64,000 nt of DNA from Blastomyces gilchristii SLH14081 (taxonomy: Eukaryota > Ascomycota > Eurotiomycetes > Onygenales > Ajellomycetaceae). Under the pieces are notes generated by a model. That model was not told the origin of the DNA. It searched no databases and saw only the letters and a list, made by a program, of their open reading frames with translations. The position numbers and the translations under genes were made by a program. The stretch is from positions 1,738,379 through 1,802,378 of the forward strand of contig NW_003101675.1 of assembly GCF_000003855.2 (NCBI RefSeq), read 5' to 3'. Below are positions 44,803-57,118 of the stretch, piece after piece; position 1 is the stretch's first letter; each line of letters opens with the position of its first letter.

Positions 44803-45457
44803 CTACATACATTCCGCTAATTTTGACAACGCGCTTAGCCAACAACACCATCTATTATCAACAATCAAAATTAGATCATGGCACATCCTTCAGAACTTTC
44901 CCGTACATAGCAGCTTGGATTGTTGGTAGCGAATTAATCTCCAAAGCGGCTAAGTCAAAGGATCTGACCAGATATCTATAGTTATTTTGAATGCAGAGAG
45001 TTGAACCTCGTAGTGCAAGCGGCTATTCGAAATATCAAACCATTGCTCACCCCTTAATCATAGGAAAGTATTACGTCCGTAGGGCGCGGTAAATAAAGCA
45101 TAAATACCAAGCATCAGAAAGACCACTGAAGCAGGAGGAATCAGATCGTACAACAAAATAGTATCGAAACAAATGTCCCACCACACATTCTTTTTGACCA
45201 AGTTCATACATCCCTCCCCCCCCCCCAAAAAAAAAAAAAAAAGTTCTAGCAAGAGACGAGTGTGACTCTAAGTTCAAAGGAATCACGCGCCCTCCTCTAT
45301 CTCAGTCCAAGGCCCTGCATACACTCCTTTTTGACGTACATCCTACAGCCAAGTAGAAAACTTCAAGGATTCAACGATGGGTTGCGAGTCATCGAAAGTA
45401 TCCGCTTAGATAGAATAGCAACGCCCACGGCCAGCGCGTGGTGGACTTCCCGGAGGT
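44803..45457. other. Intergenic region with C11A16 run
   Basis: No gene is firmly supported. It contains a homopolymer pair of 11 C followed by 16 A at 45216-45242. A short frame near 45376 begins MGCESSK, which looks like an N-myristoylation start, and could be a first exon of the following gene, but no convincing splice acceptor joins it. Confidence 0.45.
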
Positions 45458-46163
45458 GTGAAGATAGGAGCGCCTAAGGAGGTAATGATACACCTTCCGC
45501 GAAACCGAGCCGATGCCCATGGAATTCCCATCCCACAGACCACACATGAGATAGAGAGGTCAGTGCTGGAGAACGCTTTGAACACGATGGCCGAGTTCCT
45601 TAGTCAAAGGAAGGAAGAGATGACCGTGACTGCAGTTGGAGGTGTAGTCAATACGCTTTTTCTTCACAACCGCATGTCCACCCACGACGTTGATATCTTC
45701 GGATCGAATCTCAATAACAATTCCCGAGTACTGTTTGACGAGGCGATGCAATATGCTATCCGCCGTAGTTCCGCGCCGCTTGGTACAGACTGGTTTAATA
45801 CAGAAAATCAGATCTGGTTGTCGCCGTCACTTCACCGAGAATTGACTGAAGAGGCAATGCGACAGAATGTAGTCGTGTTTCATCGGCGCGGGCTCAAGGT
45901 GCTGGCCTGCACCATGGAATTATGCCTTCTCGGGCAAAATTTCCAGACTGCTCACAGGAGGGTCTCAGATTCGCCCCTACGACTTAGCCGACGCCGTTCA
46001 TTATCTCCATCAGTTCATCAGCTGTCACGGTGGCCGACCCGTTTCACTGGCTATAATCGAGGGATGGGCTAGAAGATTCAACCATTCCACATCACGGAGC
46101 TTCCTGAGGGATAGAGTGAATCCGGAATACAGGGGAATATATCGAGCAAACGGCATTGTTTGA
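45458..46163 (+). pseudogene. Conserved fungal nucleotidyltransferase-like protein, broken by a 1-nt frameshift
   Basis: The frame opens with MKIGAPKEVMIHLPRNR and carries TAVGGVVNTLFLHNRMSTHDVDIFGSNLNNN. This is a GG...R.T.DvD arrangement like the minimal nucleotidyltransferase fold of AbiEii-type proteins. It continues QYAIRRSSAPLGTDWFNTENQ. At about 45908 one extra base shifts the frame: upstream GLKVLA, and one base later PWNYAFSGKISRLLTGGSQIRPYDL, then DAVHYLHQFI to a stop at 46161-46163. Both halves have protein-like codon use, so the true protein would be about 234 aa. The alternative frame to 46072 is not conserved-looking. It is either a recent pseudogene or a sequencing error; the base is not in a homopolymer. 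Confidence 0.65.
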
Positions 46164-46300
46164 GTTGTTCGGCAACTTGACTCAGAAGGCAAGAAGCAGG
46201 TATTTTGGCGGACCCTGAGCATTAATTCTTCTTGCAATACCAATATTGTTGGACCCTTTTATGTGAATTTTGCTTTTCTTTTCCTTTCTTTTTCTCTGCC

Positions 46301-46303
<3 letters not shown>

Positions 46304-46342
<39 letters not shown>
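46304..46342. repeat. Poly-T tract (39 T) followed by CTTT repeats
   Basis: An uninterrupted run of 39 T is followed by four CTTT-type units to about 46356, in an otherwise pyrimidine-rich spacer that starts near 46270. It is likely to be unstable in length between isolates and error-prone in assembly. Confidence 0.9.
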
Positions 46343-46608
46343 CTTTCTTTCTTTCTCATGCTCTTCTATTTCAAAAGTTGTTATTATTGAGGCAGCGTAA
46401 CGAGCGGAGGAGTTCAGAATCGGATCTCGCGCTTGGTGGTATCGGGGCCATGTACGCAGCAAGCATAAATGAAAACGCACCATCAAGAATCAGTGACAAA
46501 TTGGAAGCCTCACTCTGCTGGGAGTTAGCAAACGCACTGCCTTAGGTAAAATGTATATGTGGAGTCCAGTGGACAATATTTTTCGCGAGAAAGTCCGGGT
46601 CTGCTCGT

Positions 46609-47225
46609 TCATCGGTTGCGCCGGATAAAACAAGTACCATCAAGAGGAGGGATGACTAGTATCTCCTTAAGCGCAGGCACATTCTCGGCCCACAGAGGTG
46701 CCTTTTCATATTGCCGCTCACTCTCTGGCTTGTTTCTAGCTTCCTCAGCCTCCTCAACCGACATGAGTGCACGGCCACTTCTTGAGAGCCCAAGTTTCAC
46801 TCTCGCATTGAAAGCTCTCACAATGAGATAGGTTGTGGCTGCTAGGAATTCGTATCGGGACGGATCATCATCCTTGGGGTCTGGGATATATCGCTAATAC
46901 GCCACTGGGGCTGCCTCCAGAGCCACTCAAGAACATTCCTATATGCGAATACTTCGTCAAGCACAAAGTACTCATACAGGCGGTACAAGGTATAGAGTGA
47001 GCTGTCCTGGAAAATGCCTCTAGGTGCCGCATATTTACGCAAGGCCACAATAGAAGAATATCTCTGGAGGTCTTTGATAATCTCTTCTGGAGGTGGGGGA
47101 GGAAATATGGGATAGTCCTCAGGAATAGGTTCGTACTCTTGTGATGCAGCGGGGGAGGCCGATGGTTTCTTATCCCAGGCCCTCGCTTTCCAGGTGTTTA
47201 AAATGTGAAAGAGTGAATCAAACAT
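46609..47225 (-). pseudogene. Small conserved protein interrupted by an 8-nt insertion
   Basis: I do not recognise a named family. From the ATG at 47225 the frame reads MFDSLFHILNTWKARAWDKK, a Pro-rich linker PIFPPPPPEEIIKDLQRYSS, and then FAYRNVLEWLWRQPQW, ending at TGG 46902-46904. Eight bases (46894-46901) then break the frame. Past them the reading continues RYIPDPKDDDPSRYEFLAATTYLIVRAFNARVKLG and ALKEILVIPPLDGTCFIRRNR to the stop at 46609. Without the 8 bases the protein would be 202 aa. An upstream in-frame ATG at 47351 exists, but its extension looks like AT-rich noncoding DNA. Together with its frameshifted neighbour it suggests gene loss in this interval. Confidence 0.55.
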
Positions 47226-47840
47226 TGCAATTAAAAAGAGCATGCAAAAGTCTAGTAAGTTTTTCAATGTTAGTATTTGATAGAGGGAGACATTGACAAA
47301 CTGGGTTGAGGGGAGCAAGCGGCCAGTCTGATTAGTCATCAAAATACCCAAAGAATTGTAGGCTACTGGGGCAAAAGAGCTCGATCACCACCAGCGCACT
47401 GCTGGTAGAAGGGCCGATCAACCGCGGGACCCCCAGCAAGAATGCCCATTCCACTCAGGGGTTAAATAAAGTGGAAAGTGAGTGACTCATCCCTTGTTTC
47501 TGCTTGTTCTACATAGTACTCGCAAAGCACATTTACAAAGTTCAGATTTTCAATAAGTAACTAAATGAGTGATTGATTTCATTTCTGCAGTGGAACAACC
47601 TGAGATTTCAAAGTTTATCCATCATGTCATGAACTATCAAAGAAGGACAAGAATTTATGTTCAACAACACAGCATGAACAAGATGAATAACTATCAGAAG
47701 CTGGAGAGTAATGACAAGTAATAGGAAACCATAAACTAAAAACAATGTACCTGTGATATAATTCACAAACAGGAACACATAAAATTCACATTATACATAG
47801 AAAAAATCATCTCAATCATATCAGGGTGTTATCCTACACA
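47226..47840. other. Intergenic AT-rich spacer
   Basis: It is upstream of the broken small gene and downstream of the GH76 gene. No open frame of interest is seen; it is AT-rich from about 47510 to 47840. Confidence 0.5.
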
Positions 47841-49374
47841 TCACACATAACATTTGGCAAGCATGGCAGCTAAAGCGGTCATTCCAACAATTGCACCCCA
47901 TTGCCGGATGTCCAAATCCATAACTGACGACGCGGCGTTGGGAGATGAAGCACTGGGCGGTGCTCCGTTGGTGGGCGTTCCTCTGGAATTTGCTCCGCCA
48001 GGAGAGCCGCCAGGGGAAGATTGTCTGCCGGGCGGAGTACCCTCTCCCATTCCAGCAAGCTTGGCTAGAACAATTTGAAGCACAGACAATTGTTCTCCAA
48101 GCGTCTCATCATCATCATTGTCGTCGTCTTTGTCATCACGGTCGTTATCGACGTCTACCCAGTCGTAGCTACACATGTGATATCCATCTTCTTCATCACA
48201 TTCGTCCACAGCCTCCCTGGCAGAAGCCTCGACTTTCGGCAGAACAAGGTCGTTCATAAAAGGGGCCAGTTGCACTGTGTTCCTAAGGGCCTTGGACAGG
48301 ATCGCCTTGAAAGTTTTCCGCCGAATATCGCACTTCTCGTCCGGTTCGCAGGCAGGTTCGAACATGATATCGCGTTTGAAGAAAATGCTCGCTCCCTTGA
48401 ACAGGTCCTCAACGCGAGATTTCCAGGTTGAATCTCCGTTTGTCTTAAAGGGAGCAAACGCGATTAGTTAAGGTGAAATGGCAAATAGATGGATTAGAGG
48501 CAGTCCTTACCATATTGTACATGTGAGCCGCGCCAGACAAAAGGGAGCCAACATTAGCACTCCACTGGTCATCATTGATCTCCTTGCAATCAGTATTGCC
48601 ATCGGCAGCATCAAAAACCTTAAAGTCGTCCGTTAGCAACCCAATGTCCGACATCCAATCCCAGGCCTTCCCCGCCCATTCTGCATAGGTTTGGTTGTTC
48701 GTGTATCGAGCCAATCTCGAACTCAATTCAAAGAATGCGCCGTTAGACATGCTATTTTTAACACTATGTCCGTCGGAAAAAGTATTTACTCTCCAATTAA
48801 GCCCTCCACGACATTTCTCGTCGTCCCAGCGCCTAGCTTGGGTCTGAAAAACAAGCCTGGCGAACCCAGCCCATTCATCAGAACGAGCGTCAAATGAGAA
48901 TTCGGCAGCTGACAATGCTGCCAAACCCCACTGGGCTTGATCATCGTTACCTAAGCCGGCAGACTGATTGGCGGGCTGGTAATCTTGATTCTGTCCGGCC
49001 TGGGCCAATAGCCCTTGCTTGACCATGTCGTTGTACGATGAATCTCCAGTGAAATGCCAATAGTCCACCAGGCTCCCGAACAATACTGCCGAGTGCCACC
49101 AGGTATACGGTCTGGGCAGGATACCAGGCGATTCGCCAGGTTCATTGCCTCTGTAGTATCTCGCTGCACCACGGGTGATAGCGGTTGCAGCGGCTTTTGT
49201 AGAATCTATTCGTTGTCAGTTCAATGAATAATTGATTTGTGCTTATACTTTTGGATGATAAATATTAAACACACCAAGTGAACCGACACTCAAATCATCA
49301 TCGTCTGCATTAACAAGCCCGATCCCAAAACTCGCTGTAGCTGTCAGCAAGGCCCAGAACTTGTCCACCTTCAT
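47841..49374 (-). CDS. GH76 GPI-anchored alpha-1,6-mannanase/transglycosidase (Dfg5/Dcw1-type)
   Basis: A cell-surface enzyme thought to attach GPI proteins to wall glucan by processing the GPI mannan core. Exons 49275-49374, 48511-49205 and 47841-48443 join in phase to give 465 aa. The chosen start MKVDKFWALLTATASFGIGLVNA is a good signal peptide; the upstream Met at 49428 would spoil it. The paired catalytic Asp lies in GNDDQAQWGLAALSAAE. WWHSAVLFGSLVDYWHFTGD, GGLNWRV, NSMSNGAFFELSSRLARYT and WAGKAWDWMSDIGL are all GH76 landmarks. The C terminus has an acidic stretch (DNDRDDKDDDNDDD), a Ser/Pro/Gly linker, then a hydrophobic tail (QWGAIVGMTALAAMLA) preceded by small residues, fitting a GPI signal. 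Confidence 0.93.
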
Positions 49375-51636
49375 GATAGCTGCAAGACCCCCCAGGAACG
49401 GGAGCAAAAACACTGAATCAAAGGCCAAAGTATAACTAAAAATCGGATTCGCTTGAGTAAAGAGCGTAAAACAAATAGATGATGTTGAGAAGATAGAAAT
49501 ATGAATACGATTAAAAGAGATAAACGGAGAGGGATAGCCAGCTATAAATATTTGATCGCGAGAAAAAAGAACGCCGGTTATTGTTGATAAATATGAAAAA
49601 TACCTACGTAAGTCCCTACAAACGCTAGTAATCTAACTGGTAAAAATATTACCATCCCTCCTGAACTGTTTAGAGGTGATCCTGGGTTCTGCTAGCGCTT
49701 GTTGTGTCTGTCACTTATCTGGCCGGGCACCGTTGAGTCCCTATCGTTTAGAGCCAAAACCCCGAAATATTGAAGCTGCACTGGAGCAATTTTGACTCTG
49801 ATACCGGAATTTCAATATAAATTTCTAGAGTGTGCAGGGACTTATTTTCCCCGCCTCCGCGGAAGCTGACTGATATCAGAACCCTCAATCCCTATCAATT
49901 GGTCGAACACTGGAGAATTGGCAGGGTCACTCTTCCGACAAATCTGCGGACGCGCAATACGAGACGGCTTCAACATGCTGTTGGCTTTGCAATTTGGAGA
50001 GTTGTATGTAGCCTGGGGCGTCACTAGGTGTGGCTTGGAAGTATATGTACGCGTGTATGCTGTTAGCCGAGCGCTACAACTTGCTGCAGGTCTCAAATAT
50101 TTTCTATGCCGAACTACGCCGTACCAGTGATTCGTGCGTTTCTCGAGATTCGTAGAAGAGCTTGTTTCGCTAAAGTGCTGACCTCACTTGCTTGGTTGCG
50201 GCGCAGCCCTGCGACCCAGTGCTCCGTAGTTATATAAATTTGATAGAGCGTATGTAAGGTCAAGGATGATAATCATGGTTGACAGCTTAGAGTCTATGCT
50301 CTCCCACCCTGTCATTGATCAACTCTCGATCCCCGGAGCGTTGAGTTCCTTTCAAACAATATATTTGCAGGACAGGTATATGATGAGTGCACGGTTCTTC
50401 CACCCACTGTCCCTCTGTCCTAATGCCTCACTTCCGCCCATGACATTCCACCCTCCCTTGAACTCCATCCCATATAAACTTGGCCAGGCATACCTGCACA
50501 TAGTCAGAATGACTGAACCTGATCCCTCCCCACCATGCACATACCCCACAAACCTCAACGAGCCCTCTCTACCTGTCTCAAGAACAACGGGCGCCTGAAT
50601 GCCACCAGGCACAAGCAGGGGTCTAAGGTTGGGCGACTCTATCATGGAATTCTCTGCAGGAAAGAAGGTACGGTACAAGGCCGCGTCAGCAGAGACGTTC
50701 TTGAGAAAGGCTGCTTCCTAGCTACACGCCACTGGCAAACCCCCCGCAAGGTCCACCTGCAGGTTTGACTGCACTGCTGTACGTTGATATTTGCTGAATC
50801 CCAAGGGGAGTTTTCCGCGGGAACAGAAGAAGTCGTTCGAGCTGATTAGGCCCAATGAAAATACTGAAGTGGCTAGCCAATATGACGTTACCCCGTACTG
50901 CGGGTGTATGAACTTACTTTCTCATGCACGGAGGAGTGCTTACGTATATTTGATGAGATACCCAGGTCAGTGACGATCATTGCGGTAGGTGTGTTGCTCC
51001 GGTGGTAGGAGAGGGTGGCCGTGGGCTTGGTTGCTTGCGCGATCTAGCAGCCTGTTTAAAGCAAGTCGATCAAGCAGATGCTTGTAGTTATCGTCAAAGA
51101 AAGATGGCTTGTTGAGGGGAAAGTAGGAAGATGCGATTCTCGCTGGCGGTCGTCATCGTGCCTTGAAATAACAACTGCGTACGCCGCTATGATCTATGAT
51201 GTTCCGGAGCCGTTTGTCCTTGCGCAAAGACAAGCTATTCGAAATAATCGTCAGCAAGCAAAGTTGGCGACGCAGACAGTGGTGAGTCAGGCGAATTGGA
51301 ATGTTGTCGCATCCCGCGATGAGGGCGATGTTATCGAAAGCGCAGTTCGATCAATGCAGTGTTCTGGATGGTTAGGCCAATGATGGAGTGAAAGGAAAAT
51401 AAACCAGGTGTAGACCTCAGGATGTAGCAGGCTACCTAATTGAGAAACACTGTTACTTCCTTCTGAGGCCAAAGCGATGTTTCCTGGATGTAAACGCTTG
51501 CGATTTTCACTTCGGGTGGCGGCCACTTCTCCTACCAAGCCTATACTCACTGTGTACTTGATATATTGTTACTCTGTCGGGTATAATTTTTTAAAGAACA
51601 GTGAATTGACAGTAAATATATATATATGTATATAGA
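49375..51636. other. Intergenic region
   Basis: About 2.3 kb lies between the GH76 start and the transcription factor stop. Overlapping frames (50266-50598, 50352-50678, 51078-51383) lie antisense to each other without any family signal. A TATATATATGTATATA stretch lies near 51618. No gene is called. Confidence 0.5.
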
Positions 51637-53997
51637 TTATGAATTATAAAAATTGGGCCTAGGAATGCGAGGCGTAGATGTCCGGGGCGTCCCAATCATG
51701 AAATCAAACTCGGGATCAAGACACAAGTCCCCATCCGTGACGCCACTCCAATCAGTCGAGAAATTCAACGGCATACTAATACCATGGGGATCCCAGCCAA
51801 CGACATTGCCACCGGGCGTTATCTGGACATGCGGGTGGGTAGGGGTTTCAGGAGGTGGCATCCCCGACTCACCACCACCACCACCAACGCCCACCGTGTG
51901 AGCTTGAACAGCGGCCTCAGTCATCCCATCAGAACTATTATTATTGTTGGTATTGTTGATATTGGTATTATTGTTATTGGCCGGTGGGTAATCATCCGTA
52001 TCGCGGATCCGACGAATGATTTTCGTGAAAAGGAGGAAAATCCAGCCGCTGACGGGCCAGGTGCTTTGCAGTTCCCGCAGCGCGATCATCGACAGCCGGA
52101 TCTTGACAGAACCCAGTTGTTCGCGGACTGGGTCGCCGGAACAGATGTGTTGTGTGTGCATGGACATGGCGGCGAATAATGCGGGGATTACATGTATCGG
52201 ACACTGGTTAATGGCAGAGGAGGATAGTACTTCTTCGATGATGCGTACCATTCGATTTGCAGCGTTCATGGCGACCTGATGAGACGTTGAGCGGGAGGGC
52301 GATGATGGATTTTCGGGAGTTCTTGATCGGTGAGTTAAGATGCGGAACCAACTGGCAAATATAGAGAATTAGCAAGTCCTATTAGAGTAGCGGGGACTCG
52401 CACATAGCGGAGTAGCATAAAGAAATAAATAAAATTTTGGTTGGGCTCACCAGTGGGCAATGTGTAGCATACCCGTCCATACACATTCTCCGCTGCGTGA
52501 GAGGTGAAGTTCTGGTGGTAGTCGGCGTTCCCAGTCCAGGAGCCACTCCTCGCATAGTTGGAGTGTATCAGCCTGTGCGGCGAGTGTCTTATCATGCGCA
52601 TTAAACGATTTATCTATTATCCTTTCGACGATTTTCGATAGCTCGCTAAGAAAAAGAACATATAAAATATCGACTCTCTCCTGAACACCGAAGATTTCTG
52701 GATCTGGAGCGGGTTCCTCCTCGAAATCTGACTCGTGGAGCTGTTCTACATCGCAATCGCGAAGGCGGATATGAACAGGCCTCCCCAGCGCCGCAGCTGC
52801 GTGTTTGTCTTCAGTGAAAAGCGACCACCAAATCTTTTTCCACAGCCGCTGGTCTCTTAAACTCATGTCAGAATTGTGCGTATCTCTATGCATCCCGATC
52901 GTCAATGCCAAGCTGATGGAGTTACCAAGCCAGTGCCACGTATCTTTCTGGTCAGTTGGGCTATTCCACCAAAAGCTCATTAAGAAAAGGGACTGGCAGA
53001 TTGTAAGTTTATCAGACTCGTAGTCTAAATCATATAAAGCCTTTGTTCTCTTGAACAGCGCTAGTCTCGCATCGTATCTGGACTTAAACCCGGCATCTTT
53101 GAGCACTGATACATCGCAATGGCCTGAGCCCATGAACAGGACGGCTTGAAGCAGCAGAAACGAAGGAGGGTTGGTTGGGTCGGCATAGCGGCAAGCAAAA
53201 TCACGACGGTCCAGAATCGGGTAATGTTTATGGACGTATTTGAAGTAAACGCGAAACAGCTCTCTGCATATCTTGACGCTGGGGATGGAGAAAGCATCCT
53301 GTCGCTGTAGTAAATCCATCGTCACGGCATCGCAATTACGGCCTTGGGAGGAAGGGTTCATCCTGGGATGTAGTGGAAGCAGAACGTGCCGCTTTGGAAC
53401 GGGCTGGCTCTTCTTGCTAGTTTCCTGAAGCAAGTATGTGAGATTGAACGTCTCGCCCAGATAAACCACCTGGCCGCCAGGCTTGACCAGGCTGGGCCGT
53501 TCAGGTGAGCCTCCAGCATTCTCTAAGACCTGTGCATAGAGCGTCTCTGGGCCCTCGCTTCCAGATCGAATACGGTCGTGTGGGGGGATAAGCTGCAAAC
53601 CAGGCCCCTCGGGCAGGGAGCCATCTCCAGCAAGGCTACTCCAGATCGGCGACCCATGGCTGAGACGCGGGAGTTTTGAATGTATACTAGGAGTATTGTT
53701 GTTTATTATCCCAGGAAGCGTATGCGAAGTCGAAGGGGGAAGACTAGAAGCTACGCGCTTCCTGCCCCGCTTCGACTCTATGAGCTGACACGAGGTTTGC
53801 GCGCGCTCACAGTTGGTGCACGGAATACCCGAGTCGGCCGCATTGCATTTGACTCGGCGGGCATGGCAGCGCTGGCAGGCAATGGCGCTTCGTTGCCGAG
53901 GCTTGCCACTGCGGGTGACGCCGTTGAGAGGAGAACTCCGGGCGCTGGCTTCCATGTCGCTCGGGCATCGGATATAGCTCGATCGGGATACCGTCAA
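51637..53997 (-). CDS. Zn2Cys6 transcription factor, FarA/FarB/Ctf1 type
   Basis: A fungal-specific nuclear regulator. Exons 52451-53997 and 51637-52351 join in phase (HIAHC|WFRILTHR) to give 753 aa. The zinc cluster is at residues 41-70 with spacing CX2CX6CX8CX2CX6C, in RSAIACQRCHARRVKCN and CTNCERAQTSC, followed by ESKRGRKR. This form is characteristic of the FarA, FarB and cutinase factor Ctf1 group, which bind CCTCGG and control fatty-acid use. The middle domain has CRELFRVYFKYVHKHYPILDR, LTIGMHRD, RRVWW-like KKIWWSLFTEDKHAAAALGRP and IRLRDCDVEQL, the Fungal_trans core. The C terminus is Asn- and Gly-rich low-complexity sequence with possible activation acidic patches. An alternative start is at 53955. 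Confidence 0.9.
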
Positions 53998-55440
53998 AAC
54001 CGACGCAGTGGAGGGCAGCGCGTTTATTCCGTATGTTGTTAGGCTTTGAGAGTGGTGTCACTCACCAAGTCACCGGTGTGGGGAGATTTGGCCGCCAGCT
54101 TGGGCGTGGATGCTAATAGGCTTTGGACCGCTCATTGCCGTGGCCCCAATCAATCGTTCTGTTCTTCTCTTGCGAGTCCATGCCTATTTAATAATATTAC
54201 TGTGGCCCTTTGGCCAAAATAATGAAGACTGCCCACTACAAAGCGTTGATTAATAAATGAGCTGAGTGAGGAACAACATCGGACACTAATAAACAACCAA
54301 TCGTTTCCGGGTGAATACCGAAGCAGTAGCCCTCTTAGAGGGTAAGTACTTGAGGACTTTTTTACTGTACGACTATGATTCTTCGAGAAACAGCTGAACT
54401 CAGAGCGGCTTTCCAAAGATAATCACTCTATTGAGCGCGAAAATCGCCGGATATCGCCAACAAGTGAGGGAATCATCCCTCAACTTTCTAGCGAGCATGA
54501 GGTAGTCGATATTGCTAGTTCCTCTACATATCAAATGAATTTGGAGCCTGATATCTTTCATGATGATGGCATTCATGAACAAAACATAATCTATCATGAG
54601 ATCCCATCCTCCTGCTTTCTCCACATTGCTGCTTGCTGATCAAGGCCCAATAGATCACCGGGAAAGTCTCGCATTTGAAGACGAAACTGAACCTATCCCA
54701 AGCTGTCGTGCTTACCAAGAACTTACAAAACCACACGCACAAGATAAGCCAAGAAGATACAGATATCACCAACACACAAGAGATATTTGAAAATGCATCC
54801 ACATAATACTATGATTTATTGCTGCTCGGCGACCGTGTCGCCGGTTGAAATGGTGGAACAACCATAATCCGGTCGTGTAATAACCCTACGTTCTTCCGGT
54901 ATGGGTAGTAATCACCAACATTTTTTGCATGGAAAAGTTAGTTTTTCTATAATATATAGAGAGATTGTCACCATCGCCCGGATGGATAGGTGGCGCAAAG
55001 GAGAAATGGGGTGGAAATGGAGTCATGAAGAGAACCATGCAGTGAGCATATATCATGGGTGAAAGTTAACAGGACAGATAACTATGATAATCACAGCCAA
55101 TAAAACCTATAACTATGCCAGTTGCGTAAGGCTGTTTTTCATCCCTTGACTCTTTTAAGTTAGTCCCTGCTCGTACAATAAGAATCATCAAGTCATGGGC
55201 ATATTCCAAGCATGGGACAGGAAAGCTAGAGAGTCTAATATTTCAAACTTATCTACATGATCTATGAAAGTCCCCATACATCATTGGTAATAATAGCAGC
55301 CAACGTCGGTGGAGGAAAAAGGAAATCACTAGCTCACGATCAAATGCGTGGAAAACGCTGGGTAACCAGGAATCAAGGGAACTAACCCCCTCACAAAGAC
55401 ATGGAAATGAAGACAGGAGGGCTTTGGCTAACATTAATCA
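53998..55440. other. Intergenic region
   Basis: The promoter side of the transcription factor and about 1.4 kb up to the F-box gene 3' end. Minus-strand frames near 54150-54416 and 54400-54802 have no family signal. Nothing else is recognised. Confidence 0.5.
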
Positions 55441-57118
55441 TTACTCACTCGAGAGACCCTCTCTTTCCTTTATAGACGGTACAACCCGCTCGCACCATCC
55501 ACACCAACTCCTCACCTCTCCCAAGTACTCCCTCATTAAATACGATTCGGATCCCTTCTCATCCTCATGCTCTTCCACACATGCGCCAACCCTCACCCTC
55601 TTCTTAACCTTCTGCTTAACCACCCCGCCCACGCCTTCAATTTCCTGTCTCAGATAGCCCGGCTCCCCACCCCCATGCCCGTCGCCGTGTTGCGGCGGAA
55701 GATGACAGTTATCGTAGCCGCCATTGTTACTACCAAGACGATGATTATTATTATGCTGATGACGATAATGTTCCGAATCATCGGACATCCAATCATCTAC
55801 GTCACAGTCAACCTCCATCTCAATCTCCTCTGCAGCAAGACACCTCTCCCCGCGCCCGCATTTGACTCCCTGCCAGCCTTCTCCCATCCCTGTTCTCAAC
55901 CCACCACTTAGATAGGGGCTGTAGCGTGTCCTCCACGTCCACACACGTTGATATGTGGTATCATCGGAGCTGAGAAGCTGGCCGCATGGTTGACAGAGCC
56001 AGATGGACTCCTCACAGTGGCAGGCCTTGGAACCAAATATATTATTTGTGAACGTCCGTGTCCTGCTTTGTGACAGCGCGTGTGAGCGGTAGTGCGTGTT
56101 GTGGTCATGGCTATCATGTTGTGAAGGGACGGAAGGTAAGAAGTGGTCGGATAATGGGGCAGTACGACATGTCGAACAAAGGCGACGAAGTCGAGATCTC
56201 AACGATGACGCTCCAATTTGTTTCATAGTGCAGTTCTGATGAACAAGAGTATCAGCCTCAGCCCAGCTTCGACGAGGTAAAGGAATATAGTATAATTTAC
56301 CCTACAAACAATATACATGCATCTCTGGCATTCTGCGACCATATCCCGAGCACATCTCCCTACCTTCCTCGTGGTAAGTCTGGGAAAACCCCAGTACCTA
56401 ACGGGAGCAGTGCCACCAGCGGTAGTATCGAGCAAGGGAAAAGCCTGGAAGATGTCAGGCGGATCACCCGAAACAAGGCCCGGAGCTGCGCTGCTATCAC
56501 TGCTATCACCATCTTCAGAAGGCACATCGTCCAGAGGTTCATTGCCGCACCGTAAGGTTTCCCGAACGAGCTGTGAGCGGTAGGGCAGTAGGTTCGCGCG
56601 GAACTGAAGACATGTCATGGCTAACGAATCCAGGGTGTTCAGGTCGACGGACCTGGCAATCTGAACGACCACTCTATAGATAGAAGAGAATGGATTCTTA
56701 AACTTAGTATAATCAACACCACTTAATACAAAGTACAAACGGCATGTTCCTGAAGAGCAAAACAGTGAGATAAAAGAAAGAAAGAAAGAAAGATCTAAGA
56801 TTTCATTTATGCATACGGATAGCAACTCAGAGCAGCTGAGAATCCATTAACGGTTGGATTGCCCCGCTGCCCACCATCATCAACATTATCATTCGCGTTC
56901 CTGGCTGCGGGGGAAGAATCCTCCGCTGTCGCGCCATTGCAGTCCTTATCGCCGCCCTTATCGCCGCCCGCGGCACCGTCACTACCACCATGTCTTCGCG
57001 AATCCGTGAACATCGAATGGCCAGGATGCTTCAGAAACACAGGATCCGCACCGAGATGGGGAATTCCCGGCGCCGCAGAATTAATGTGCTCCTGCTCATG
57101 GCCGACAAACACAACCAT
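55441..57118 (-). CDS. F-box-like protein with Cys-rich (zinc-binding) C-terminal half
   Basis: Exons 56817-57118, 56301-56673 and 55441-56235 join in phase to give 489 aa. After a polar N terminus (MVVFVGHEQEHINSAAPG), the first splice joins YP to VVVQIARSVDLNTLDSLAMT, which reads as an F-box (hydrophobic LP-V-I-L-L-TC-F pattern with CLQFRANLLPYRSQLV). The second half has many Cys pairs: CQRCMYIVCRNC across the second splice, CSTC, CHCEESIWLCQPCGQLL and, near the end, WCGWCERVV. These would bind zinc. An acidic and His/Asn/Gly-rich insert lies between. F-box proteins usually recruit substrates to SCF ubiquitin ligases; that role is inferred. The intron branch sequence TACTAAG near 56708 supports the first intron. 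Confidence 0.8.

Noticed and set aside
45376..45405. MGCESSK myristoylation-like start upstream of the NTase-like gene
   Set aside because: A stop follows within 10 codons and no convincing acceptor connects it in phase.
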